Assembly: GCA_963969345.1 (NCBI GenBank) | Contig: OZ017770.1 | Span: 3,295,246-3,359,245, forward strand | From: Turbatrix aceti | Taxonomy: Eukaryota > Nematoda > Chromadorea > Rhabditida > Panagrolaimidae | Length of the DNA: 64,000 bases | Reading direction: 5' to 3' | Part shown: piece after piece, positions 12,593-23,953 of the stretch | How positions within the stretch are numbered: the first letter of the stretch is position 1 | How the letters are laid out: the number at the start of each line of letters is the position of its first letter | Notes under the pieces: model-generated | Seen by the model: the letters and a program-made list of their open reading frames with translations, nothing else | Database searches by the model: none | Told to the model about the DNA's origin: nothing | Program-made: the position numbers and the translations under genes

Positions 12593-13086
12593 TTGATCTT
12601 TTTTAACGATTCCTTGCTTGTTTTTTCTTCTCCTTTTTGATTTATTACCCCACGTAGTCATTGTCCGACGGGTTGGTTTGAAAACTCTTGTGGCCATCAA
12701 AACGCGATATTATCTTTGAAACACAGAACCATAACAAGATGTACTATGTGTACAATAAAAAACAAATTAATTGAATAGTTTCCTTGTGTGAAAGAAGCAA
12801 CAAAAACGTGTTAGCACCTGGAACGAAGTTTTTGAACCCACCCGAAAATGAGACATAGCAAAGGACGGACGTACCACGACAGTCATAGCCTTCTGACACC
12901 CCACAAACGATTGAAATTGATCAGCACCTTTGGTTAGACAAAAAAGGTTCCAAACAAATTAGTTAAAATTCTTGTTTGTGCGATATCATGTATGGTCGGA
13001 AGGGCTCATGATTGTCTGAACTTTGAAGTGTCACTCCTTTCATTGTTGTTGTATAATTAATTTATTATTTTGAAATAGACCTCACG
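12593..13086. other. Intergenic spacer
   Basis: About 490 bp between the BPI-like and Ig-DB-FN3 genes. It contains AATAAA at about 12756 as a possible 3' end of the former. No gene was recognised. Confidence 0.5.
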
Positions 13087-14726
13087 ATGCGTCATGTCAC
13101 AATTGTGATTATTGTGTGCATTTTTGGAGCTCGGATAGTAAGCCAAGATGTGCAGCTGACTTCGACGAACTCAGACACACTCTCCCTACTGACTGGATTT
13201 ACAGCTCGTTTTCAATGCACACTTTACCGTTGTGGAAGTACTTCGTATCCGGTAACTGGCTCCCACTACTAATTTCTAAAACAAACCATTTACACGTTGT
13301 TTTCAGATTGCATGGTTTAAAAACGACATCATTATTTTCAATGGAACTGAATTTATCGCCTCATCCGGTTTGGATCCCGCCAATGTTGTTTTACAGCGAT
13401 CGTATTATCCAGAAGTTCAGAGTGGAGGAGGTACGCGAAAAAAATCAGCAAATTAACCCGAATGTTTCAAGCACAACTTATTAAATCAAGTCAATTTAGA
13501 TACATGTGTCACCGAGGAGTACACGGTGCTCATCAAAAACTTGACACTCGGTGACGCAGGCAAGTATCGGTGTCAACTGCTTGATTTTCCGCAACAGCTT
13601 GATTTTCGACTCGATGTTCTCGGTAATTGTGACCAAGAAGTGTTGCTAATTAGATGACTGAACTATTTGCATTTTCATTTTAGAAAGCGGTTTGGAGTCT
13701 GGTTTTCACGAAAATGCAACGTATGATTTTTCCGAATGCTGCGTCGAGAAGGGAATATCGCCATTGTGCCAGGCAATGTGCAAGCCACAGGACATGGGGC
13801 TTGTATTCTTCGATCCGACAAGGTTGATAAATTTTACTAAAAATGTGTAAAAAAAGAGCTATTTGCAGTTGCAAGACGTCAGATTACAAAAATTTTTTAA
13901 ACTGCGCAACCGACAATGGAAAACGGAACTATGTGTCATGCTGCAGAGAACGTTCGGTCCCATCGTTCTGCTACGATTTCTGTTCCAACGATTTTCAGGT
14001 GCGCACCAAGTTTATTACACCGCAGGCGTTCATACTTAGTGTTTCCATTTTTAGATGTTAACAAAGTCGCACAGGTTATGTCTTTTTTATCTTCCTGAAA
14101 TATTTGGTTGTTTCGCTACTGCCCAAGCCGGTATGTGAAAAAAGTGATAGGCATTGAACAGTGAAATTCATCATTACTGTTTATTTTTTTAGCTCGGAAT
14201 CCGTCCAAACCCCGTCTTTTGTCAGTAAAAAATAATATCAATTCACCGGAACTGTGTTGGAATCAGAAAAACAAAATTGAAGGTGATTTGTCATTTTCTG
14301 TTCATTTGAAGGAAATACCACCAATCTCTCTTCACGGAAATGTTTCGTATGTATTTTTGTTTGTATTTTTTTATTATGAATCATCGCATATTTATTAAAG
14401 CATTGAAAACAAAAACAATGGCCATAATATTCCGACAAGAAGTCGCCGAAGCGGTATCATAGTTATGGTAGCAACAGAGTCAACCATAAATTCAAAAATT
14501 GATTTTCGTGACCTCCCGCCAGAGAATATTCATCGAGTATGATTTTAACGAGCATTTCGCTAATTGCTAATTGTTCGTTCATTTTTAGAAGTCAGACACG
14601 GATTTCTGTGTTGATTTGGTCAATCTGAAGCCTTCAACGCACTACATCGCCTACGTGCAAGCAGCTAATGAGTACGGCATGTCTGAACCCAGTTCTCCGT
14701 TATTCATCCGAATGAACCAACCTTAA
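13087..14726 (+). CDS. Secreted Ig / DB-module / fibronectin III protein (C25G4.10-like)
   Basis: Nine exons (13087-13251, 13307-13430, 13500-13622, 13684-13822, 13869-13998, 14055-14130, 14193-14346, 14401-14536, 14589-14726) give 394 residues. After a signal peptide (MRHVTIVIIVCIFGARIVS) comes one Ig domain, with the IAWFKND tryptophan strand and the DAGKYRCQL end. Next is a DB module with paired cysteines in SECCVEKG, SPLCQAMC, VSCCRERS and SFCYDFC. Last is a FN3 domain starting ARNPSKPRLLSV and ending EYGMSEPSSPLFI. The same order occurs in the C. elegans Ig/FN3 protein C25G4.10; DB modules are essentially nematode-specific. No membrane helix follows, so it should be secreted. Its partner is unknown. 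A dibasic RSRRS site inside the FN3 region could be cleaved (inference). Confidence 0.88.
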
Positions 14727-15003
14727 ATAGACCAGAACATAAATTTTTTTAAGGTCCAATTACTGCCGGGTTTTCGCACAAATAAAAAACGTATTTCTTC
14801 CTGTTTCTTATCTCTGTTTTTTCTCGAACGAATAATCTTCAGTCGCATGCGTGTGTACAGAACGTGGTGTTTGTCATGTAAAATCTTTATTTTTGTCACA
14901 TTTAAATTAACAAATAAATAAATAAGGGTTTGTGTAATGAAGACGGGAAGCTGAGCAAATGTGTCACTAAGTAGCCATACTATGAGACAAAATAACCTCG
15001 GAA

Positions 15004-17875
15004 TCAGCATATTTCGTGATTTTCCGTATCTAGCAATCGCAAGTTGTCAACCCGAACGCTGGCTTTTCTTGATAGAGCGTCCAGCTTGGCGATAATATAG
15101 ATCTTTGTGTCACTGGGAAGCACTTCGATGTAGTCGTGAACTGTCTTGCCCAGTTTTGTGTCCTTGGCTGTCGTTACCTTGTAGCAGGAATCAAGCTCTC
15201 TAGATGCGCTGTCTGAGCAGAAGAAAAGTTGTGCAAAACCTTTCTGAAAAAAAAGAAGGATTTTACTTCCCAAAATTTGAGTTTAAACAAACCTCGATGG
15301 AATAATCAAAATGAAGTCTGGCAGGAGCGTTTAAACGAAACGCTACGGACTCAAGCATGGAAACCTGACTTCTTCCAAAAAGCAGAGTAAAAGCAGCATT
15401 GTCGCGCACTGAGAACATTGATAGGCTGTGTGCCACCCGATTGGTTTCGTACAAACAGATATGTCCCTTGTCAAAGTTGCAGGAGAGTAGTCGGCATACA
15501 TTTGCGTCCGGAGCCACGGGAACTGGTCTGTTGACCAGGGGTTTTTTAATTGTCAGTCCCGAATTGCTCGAAAAGGCTATGGCTTGACAGACTTTGCCCT
15601 AAATACACATTTTTTTGTTTGTAATTGGTTTTTAAACAGTCTTACTTCTAGTTTGATGTTATCCACAGCTATGACGCCAGGTCCAAAGGTGGAATCTGCT
15701 TTGAGGGCTAACCTGATGGTTTCTTTGAAATGAGGTACCTCAACAACGACGTATTCATTTGTGACAGGTCCGACGACTTGGCAGTCCAAAACCTCGTATG
15801 AAATGCTTTTTACGATGCAGACAGCGAGTCTGGCGGCACCCGTGTGCCAATATCGGAAGGAAAGTGTCGTGTGATCTGACATGCATTTTATTGGTTCAGA
15901 AATCAGGATTGCACTCTGGTTCTTGTGAGAAAGCCTGGCGACACCAAATTCACCATCTAGAAAATAGGCGTATTGACGCGATGTTTGTAAAAACTACGAA
16001 ACCGGATAATAAGGGGGATAAAAAAATATGCACTAACCGGGAGTGGTGAGACGACGCGTCAAAGAAGTAAATTTTGTCTTATCGATCGTACCGATGCCAA
16101 CTTCCCAATTAGAATTTTCAGAGTCGCTATTTGCCCACAGGCAATCGATGCCTCGTTTGTTAAACGAACAGTCCAAATCCATGGCAGTTGTTACAGGTCG
16201 ATTGAACAGTGTACTAAGCATCGGGGTTGTAAAAAAGTTTTTGCCAAAATCGAGGGCATTGGTGGCTTCGTTGCACATGGTTGCCTCATACGAAATGTCA
16301 TCAATAATAATGAAATTGTCAAAGTCTGGATTTGCCTCGTCGACACGAAATGAGTACTAAAAAATGATAAATTACATTATGTTGTCTGCCCTTTTTGCAC
16401 AAAAAATAACTGTCGTACCATAAATCTGGTGCTCTGCTCAAAATGATGCACAGACGGAGCAGGTGACCGACCCATTGCTATTTTTTGGCACTCAATGGGT
16501 TTCATTGCAAAATCGACCGTACAGATGGACATTGTAATTCCCTTTGTAGCCCATAACCGGAAGGATAACGTTGATCCAGAAGAAGATTGGCAGTCGATCG
16601 GGTCGGAGATCAGTGCCATGAAGTCGTCCATCTTTGATCCCTCTTCGATGTACATAAATCCATATGGAGCCTTTGGCGTCACGAATGTACCGGTTTCATT
16701 GAACATGAGTTGTTCAGACAACTGCGTTGCTGCTTTTTTCCATATCTAAACAAAAGAAGAAATAATAGACCATTTTTGAGTAAAAAATAGTTTGCACGAA
16801 AAAAGAATTGCACGAACCCTCGATCCATGTCCTCCGTTTCGCCAACGACAAGTGCTGTCAAATTCTGTGCAGGATAATTGACTTGCGTATTCTATAGCCA
16901 TGCCCTCTGCACCCGTCATGAGGTGATCGGTATGGAAGTCATCGCCAAAATCAATCGAAACCTTGCATAGACTAGCTGAGTAGTAAATGTTGTCAATCAT
17001 GGCGAATGCGCCTTCCGGGTTGTGAATGTCAAAGGCACGGAGACCTATGCGGAAGGGTTTGTCTCGAGGAGGAATATCCACGCTGCATTCCGTGTTGAAG
17101 GATACCGTTCCACAATCTACGTAGATTTTTTCACCACTTTGCTTGAGTTCTGCGGTGTCCATGTTTTCTTCGTAGATAATTGCCTCCACCATGGCTCCAT
17201 TATACACCCAAAAGCTAAAAATAAAAGTACAATTAAAATTTCAAAAAAAATAACAAAAATACATACTCAAAAGTCAATTTTCCCGTATTATTTTGACACC
17301 TGATTGGCCAGCTCATTAAAACAGCACTCTGATCAACTTTTTTACGGTCACCGGTAAAAATAAGTTTGTCACCTAAAAAGGAGGTTATTGAAAATTTTGT
17401 GAAGTGTTGTCAATACCTGGTTCAATCTTTGAAGGGCCTGGTCGGACTTGCAAAAGAGGAAACATGGTATGATCTTCTTTTTCAAATAGATGAAAATCGA
17501 GAGAGTCAATATCTTTGGCGTTAAACCACTTGCACTCAGAGGGATTGGTGAAATCACAATTAAGATCTTCCGGATGTCTAATGGGCTTTAATTTCTTTGC
17601 TGAAATTTTAATTGTCGATAGTTGTTAAAAAAGCGAAAGTGATAGAATAGAGAACCCACCGTCCATTTCCTTGAGCCCGTCCGATACCCACTCAAGGCCA
17701 AGATACTGTCTGATTTTCTCTCTTTCGGCTTCATAGCCTGGCATGCAACAATGTCCTAAAACAAACAAAAATAGTCAATTAAGCAATATAGTAAACAACG
17801 GTACCCACCTGTAATTACCAATAAACTGTGAATGATAAAAGCGATTCGTATCCTGAAGTGTAAAGGCACCAGCAT
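15004..17875 (-). CDS. Secreted protein with four MAM domains
   Basis: Ten exons (17875-17809, 17755-17660, 17599-17417, 17372-17267, 17214-16818, 16745-16419, 16356-16038, 15956-15646, 15598-15293, 15243-15004) give 783 residues in phase. A signal peptide (MLVPLHFRIRIAFIIHSLL) is followed by a short cysteine-containing head (HCCMPGYEAE) and four MAM-like repeats. The repeats start at LNCDFTN, LSCTEFDSTCRW, LDCSFNKRGIDCLW and LLSCNFDKGHIC. The first three end with the family-typical (A/I/V)IDNI block followed by a cysteine. The last ends RVDNLRLL and is the most diverged. MAM domains mediate extracellular adhesion; no enzymatic domain or membrane anchor follows, so this is probably a matrix or cuticle-associated adhesive protein. 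It faces the Ig-DB-FN3 gene tail to tail across 277 bp. Confidence 0.88.
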
Positions 17876-18727
17876 TTCTGAGCTTGATGCAACGACTGCT
17901 CATTCTTTTCCGCCGCAAGGGGCTTTCGATGTTGTGATACACTCTCGAGAAAGAATGTTGGTAAGCGGTCGGAAGGATGGCGTAGCACGAGCGTTGAATC
18001 CGATGTCTAAAAACTAGATCCCAACCAGCTGCCTGCAAGCAATCATGGCGGTCATTGTCAATCCGGTCGGTGTTGCTAAGTTACACGACGATGCCTAAAA
18101 GATGCATGTTTTACCAGAGGGGAAAGGGCGAACGTTCTTACTTCTATAGAAATGACACACGACCATACCACAACGGAACGCAAGTAAAAAAGGGAAAGAA
18201 GATTTAACGATCCGCAAGCGTATCTTTATTCTGAAATTGGTTGAAAGACATATTGTCATCGGCGTCTCGTTTACTGCGGAGTGTTTGAGGCCTGAACCCG
18301 TCTTCCGCAAAAAAACCAGAAATGGTTAATGCGCAACTCCAAGACTGACTGCGGCTGAAACCGAAAACGTCAAATTATGCATCCGTGTATTATTTTCAAT
18401 TTACGATAGCGTCAAAAAAATAAAAAAAGATGCATTTCTTAATGTAATTGACTGACCTACGTTGATCGCCAACTTTTTTTAATGCATTAAAAACTATAAA
18501 ACAAGAACAAACTCCAGAGCGTACGTCGTAATTGGCAAAGTTGTGTGGTTTAGGCGTAATCATTTGAATAAGTTTTCAAGTGTTCGCGCGGGCTCTCTTC
18601 GATGGGTTAAGTAGCACGTTCAAGAAGGTTGTTCGCCCTCTTGTACCCCCTCCACTAGCATTTGCATTTATCTTTCAATCGACGAACTACAGTTTCACAA
18701 TTAAAAAAATCTTTAAAAAATATTGTT
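17876..18727. other. Intergenic, promoter of the MAM gene
   Basis: Divided between the upstream region of the minus-strand MAM gene and the 3' flank of the next minus-strand gene. No gene was recognised. The open frames here overlap in several frames and lack splice logic. Confidence 0.5.
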
Positions 18728-19784
18728 TCAGAACTTAGTCCATTTGTTCTCCTTCTGGATAACCTTGCCGCCTTCGTTGACGATAATATCGGGCAGCTTC
18801 ATCCATGTATTGCCGTATTCGTCGGTTTTGATGTGCTTTGAGGCGTACTCCTGGTAGGAAAGTTGGCCGGGTCCACCTTGTCCACCTCCTTGTCCACCTC
18901 CCTGGGGTCCACCGCCAGGATTGTGTTCGTTAACTAAAAAATATATTTGTTTTTCACTCCATAATTGGATTTAAAACTTACGCGAGCAGGACAGGAAGCA
19001 GTTGGGGAACTGTGGTTGCGTAAACTTATAGGCCCCTTCGCATGCCCACCAGTGATCTTCAGATCCGGCAAATCCGCAATGACTCTGATTGAAAACGAGC
19101 GAAACGCAGAAGGTGTAAGTGCGAACATGGTTGCACGCATTCTGTACATCGTGGGCTACGTTGTTTTGGTAGACTGGCAGGCAGTTGTTAATATCGTTTG
19201 CGTGATGTTCGATGACATCCTGAACGCAGCCCAAGTCACCTCGGATGATGGCTGAAAATGGTTTTCATTTGAGACAGCAATTTATAAAAAAGAATGTTAC
19301 TTTGCAAGCCTGCGCCGCATCGAAATTGGAATTGATCAAGAAGACCGGAAATACTGTAGGCCTGGACGGGAGTGCTGCCTCGAATCAAAAGACTCAGCGG
19401 GTTCAGACAGTGTTCGCCATGCAAACATCCGGTTAACTGTTCCAGAGCACTGAAAAGTAATATTTTTTATGTTTCCAATGCCGAGGTTTAAACTTACTTG
19501 CAAATGGTGATGAATCCTGCAGGGTTGTTGCGAGGGTTGGAAATCAAATTGTTCGAAAAGTCAATGAACGTCTGATAATCTTGCCAGATCACGCTGGTAT
19601 TCGACGGATAATTCAGGTATTGAATAAAGTTGGTGGTGCAATACTGCAGCTTGGTGTTATCGCAGTTGGGCAAAAATTGTGCGCAAGCCGGCAAAAGCCC
19701 GGCGGCAACCAGAGCTTAAAAATTGTATTGCTCGGATTAAAATAAAACAAAAGATCACTCACCAAAGACAAGAAGCGTCTTCAT
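18728..19784 (-). CDS. Secreted DUF19 (T20D4.11-like) protein with Gly/Gln-rich linker
   Basis: Five exons (19784-19763, 19714-19498, 19449-19301, 19251-18982, 18933-18728) give 287 residues. A signal peptide (MKTLLVFALVAAGLLPACA) precedes a domain with about ten spaced cysteines, including the C-x(9)-C pattern around FCVSLVFNQSHC. This spacing is that of the nematode DUF19 family of secreted proteins of unknown function. A glycine/glutamine-rich linker (GGGPQGGGQGGGQGGPG) and a charged tail ending WTKF follow the cysteine domain. The paralogue at 20042-21057 lies directly upstream on the same strand, a tandem duplication typical of the family. Confidence 0.8.
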
Positions 19785-20041
19785 TGCACCTGGTTTGCAG
19801 GAGTCAATACACTGTCTTGCCACTCTTGCTTCTCGAGGGAGCAGGTATCGCTTATCAGTACATCCTATTAGGCCAAGCAATAAAACGCGCCTTGTTCCCC
19901 CCTCTCTCTAATTGAAAAAGCTGATAAACATCGGCGTCAAATAAGAATCATTCTTTTTACGTTTATTTGATTATCACAAAAGGTACTACAACATCAAGAA
20001 ACAATATCAATTACGCTCAACAATTTTTTGAAGCAAAAGTT

Positions 20042-21057
20042 TTAAGGATGGTTCAGGAAGTCGAGTTCAACGGCGTTTCCACCGGTACCGCCGCCGATCT
20101 GCCAAGTCCATTTTTCTGGAAAAATATAGCTTTTTTAAGAAAAAGAAAAAAAAATAACATACGATCGCAATAGATGCCTCGTGCGCAGTGAGGATGCTGT
20201 ACCTCGACGTACTTGCGTGTACCAGCGCAAGCCCAGAATTTAGCGCTGTTTGATTCGACGTTACCGCCAACTTGGCATGCGTTATTGGCAAAGACGTTTG
20301 CCACGGTTTGCGTCAGATTATTGCCATAAGCACAGGCATTTTCGGGATGGTTGTTGACGTTTACGATGTACGCGTTGAGCGCATTGAACAGCGTCGTGTT
20401 GAAGGTTTGCCAGGTCGACTTGACGCAATTGAGTGTCGGATTGTAAGACACAACTTAAATTACACATATTATAATTAGTGTTGTTAAAAATGATTCATAC
20501 CTGGAATTCCAGTGCCGCAGAGGAACTCGTACTGGTTCAGGGTGCCGTCGAGATGGAATGCTTGCTGGGGAGTTTGTCCGCGGTTAACCCAGGCTTGAAG
20601 TCCGAGGCATGAGTAAAGGTTATCGTGTCCAAGGTTGGAATAAAAGTTTGCAAGGTTGCTAAATAAGAATAATCAGAATTGTGTTTCAATTTTAATTATT
20701 TAAAAAACAAAAACGTACTTGCAGATCTGAATAACGTAACTCAAATCCAAGCTGCTGACGAAAGCGTTCTGGAGGGCATTGTAGAGGTTGAATCCATTAA
20801 AAAGATTGCTGCTGCAAAAAAATCAACATAAAATATAGGCTTTACGATGCATTTTGCATACAAACCTAGGAACGTTCAGAACAGCTCCGAGTTGGTTCGC
20901 AGCATTCTGGAACACTGTTTCATCGCAAAAATGTTGTTGAGGAGGTGGTTGCGCCAGAACGACGGCAAATGTGGCCGCTAAAACTTATTTATGAACCAAA
21001 TAATCGTAAATACCCTTGCATACCGATAAACAGCAGTGCTGACAGCTTGGAGACCAT
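20042..21057 (-). CDS. Secreted DUF19-like protein, tandem paralogue
   Basis: Six exons (21057-21024, 20977-20866, 20811-20719, 20658-20501, 20453-20163, 20115-20042) give 253 residues. Signal peptide MVSKLSALLFIAATFAVVLA is followed by cysteines spaced as in the neighbouring DUF19 protein (HFCDET, VIQICNNL, YSCLGLQ, YEFLCGTG, LNCVKSTW, NACAYG, KFWACAGTRKYVEVQHPHC). Both proteins share the WACxGxxKYxxxQxPxC block just before the C-terminal exon. The tail is shorter and lacks the long Gly/Gln linker. It is 258 bp upstream of its paralogue. No function is known for the family. Confidence 0.78.
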
Positions 21058-21564
21058 GGCTGGCCAAAAGTAGTCAAATAATTGGCTTACGTCGAATGAA
21101 CTGTGCAGAAACTGTCTGTCTTATCGATAGACTTCCTGGGTACGACAAGTCACGCCTAATACATCGTCAAATTGCACAGCGCTTTCCGGGAAGCTGATAT
21201 CGCTCATAAAAAGCTTGCTTAGTGGTGATGATCAGCATTGATGTATGGAATTGGTCAATTAAATTTTTTGCGAGTGCATATTTTTTTCGTTTATGAAAAG
21301 CTGCGAAAATCAAACTTTTATCTTGCTTATATATATATATCGTTGCAACATGACATGCTCCTGTTTGCACAAATGTTTTGGATAAAGTTGCATTATCACT
21401 CTTTGCATTGTTCTGATTCATCTTGAGACCATTCATTCGTTTACGACAATTAAGTATAATGCAAAACTATAGAAAAACAATTTTACAGAAAATTAAAAAT
21501 AAATGGGAAAAATACTCGTCACTTTGCACAGAAGCAACCCGTAAGAAGGATTGCAAAAAGCAGA
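21058..21564. other. Intergenic spacer with a short TA repeat
   Basis: About 500 bp between the DUF19 pair and the 3' end of the zinc-finger gene. It contains a short TATATATATATA run at about 21330. No gene was recognised. Confidence 0.5.
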
Positions 21565-23953
21565 TTAAGCACGAGCTAAAGGACTGTGATATTCACTTTT
21601 TCTCTTATCCCGCATCGCCATGTCGGGACGAGAAGGACGCGGAGACCGACTTCTCGATCGGTTACGGTGGCTTCGGTTAGAAGCTCGGAATTCTCGGCGA
21701 TCGCGCTCACGGTAATGAGGAGGCTCACGGGGTCCGTACCTCTCCCAACGGGAGTCATTACGGCCGCTACGAGCGCCACTGCGGTAGGCTCTGTCGTCGC
21801 CGTATCCCCGAGAACCCCGACCACGTGGCTGGTAGTGTCCACGATACTCATTCTCGTAGACGGGATAGTCGTAACCGCCATCGTTGTATCCTCCCTCGTC
21901 GTAGCGATCATATCCGCTGTCGTAGGGTTGCGAGTAGCTTTCTTCGGGGTACTGCGGAGCCGAGTGGTAAGAATGAGGATCCATATCGGTGGGCACAATG
22001 CCGTATTCCTTTACCATCTGAAGCTGCTTCTCGATCATGGATTTCAGCTCGTGGTCATCCATGGACCGAATGCCACCGGCATTGGTGGTGATGCTGGTGG
22101 CAGGGAGTCCAGAGTGCACGTCAAACTCAATAGCTGTTGGTACAGCCAAAAGCTCGGGTTCGACAGCGGGTTTCTGCGGCACTGGTTTTTTGGAGTCCAC
22201 GGGAGCTGGTCCGCGGGGATCACGGCCAGGTTTCCGCGTAGTCGCCTTCTTCTTCTCAGGTGGCGTCGGTGGCTTAGGCATGTTGGCGTCAAACATATTG
22301 GAAGCTTCATCAAACTGCTTTTGGACAAGTGACTTGATGCGGGGATCTTTCTTGAGTTTATCCGAGTTGATTTTTTTGAGGAAAGCAATATCGTAAACGG
22401 TGGTCGTGGGAGCGAGGGGAATGAGCCGGTATTGTCGAACCTTTGCGGGTTGAGGCTCGGCTGCGGCTTCGATTTCGTCTAAAACTGAAAAAAATAATAC
22501 AATGTGATTTCGATCGGGTTTAATATAAAACTCACCGGCTTCTGTCGGTGGAACGTTTTCGCCTTGAACAGCAGCATGGCTGTTATCTCCCGATGTCGCG
22601 ATTTCATCAAGCAATGCGTCGAGCGAAAGAACATCATTGTTCACCGGGGGTGGTGCGGTCGCAGTTTCATTCGCAGGTGTCGTCGATGCAGCGAGATCGG
22701 GTGTCGTCGAGCCCACTGCGCCAGAATCAATAGGCGTGGACTGAAGAACATCTGTGGAAATCGGTTCGGTGACCAAATGCGTAGTTTGTGGAGTCCGATC
22801 GTAATGCGGAGTCAGTTCGTGATGAGGAGTGTCCGTAGGAGTCGAATACGCAGAATACAGCTGAGCCGGTGGCTGAGAAGGGGCAGCGGGGGTAACGACG
22901 GCCGGAGGAGCTGCCGCGGGTGGTGGACGTTTAAGTAGGACACGTCGTCGCTGAGGCTGCTCAGGAATGACGATCTGTGCCGCCAAAGCTTCGTCTTGAA
23001 GCATCTAAAAAATTAAGACATAACATTGTGCAATTTGGCAACCCACACTTTGATGTTATAAAAACAGTCACAAAACTTACTCTTTGGAAGATGGACCGGG
23101 TGTATTCGTTCAAGGGCACGTGGGAATATTTGCATTGCTTATTGGTGCACTGGCCGGTGTTATGAAACTCCTTGCAGGGATATTCGCCGTGCAACAGTGT
23201 GCAGGCTAATCCTTTCTTGCAGAAGCCTTGCTGGTAGAATTTGCACAATTCCGGCTTGCGATTGGAATGGGCTGCGTTGTGGCTGTAGGCGCACTGCTCG
23301 CCGTCACGGCAAAAGCCTTCTCGGTAGAACTTGCACAGAACCCCTTCGGTCCAAGGCTGTCGGCGACGGGGTGGCAGGGTCGGGGCAGGCTGATATCCAG
23401 CAGCATCAGAGGGGGACCGATTTGCGGAACGGTAATCATCGTGATCCTGATGCGGTGCCCGTCTTCCCACTTCCTCACTGGTGTCCATGGCACTGTGCTG
23501 AGTCTCTGTGTTCTGAAAGTATCCTGTGTGAACACGCCGATTTGCACGATGCGTGCGACTAACCGCTCGATTTTCCGCAGTTGGTTGAGCTGTGTGAACG
23601 TCAGTTTCGACTGCTGAAAAAATGTAAAGTTTTGGAAAATGCCTTTTTTTCTGAAAATGAGTACCATGAATTTGCTGTGATGCATCATCATCGTCGTCCA
23701 TGATCTCGCCGTCTTCGGGCAACTCGCCCTCTTCAACCTCTTCCGATTTCTCCTCATCGGCAATGCTCTTGTTTTCAGTTTGTTCTTCTTCGGTAGATGG
23801 GGCTGGCGGCTCGTCGTCGACAATCATTGGTTCGGTTTCAACTTCGTTGACTAAAGGTTTCTCGTGCGGGGTCACGTCGACGTTGTCAGGCATACTGTCT
23901 TCAGTACTCGTACCGGGAATTGCGCTTGCTGTCTCGTCTTGGGTAGTCGACAT
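21565..23953 (-). CDS. ZC3H4/6/8-type CCCH zinc-finger nuclear protein
   Basis: Four exons (23953-23665, 23613-23081, 23004-22536, 22484-21565) give 736 residues. The first intron is 51 bp, a multiple of three without a stop, so the frame also reads through it. After an acidic head with VEEGELPEDGEI come three CCCH fingers in tandem (CKFYREGFC..., CKFYQQGFC..., CKEFHNTGQC...) with spacings Cx7Cx5Cx3H twice, then Cx8Cx4Cx3H. Further on are Pro/Ala/Thr-rich sequence, a conserved-looking YRLIPLAPTTTVYDIAFLKK block, and an Arg/Gly/Tyr- and RS-rich C terminus. This order matches ZC3H4/ZC3H6 and Drosophila suppressor of sable, which bind nascent RNA and restrict unproductive transcription with WDR82. 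A nuclear RNA role follows by homology. Confidence 0.85.

Noticed and set aside
22504..22938. 144-codon plus-strand frame
   Set aside because: It is a shadow of the repetitive, low-complexity exon of the CCCH zinc-finger gene on the opposite strand.
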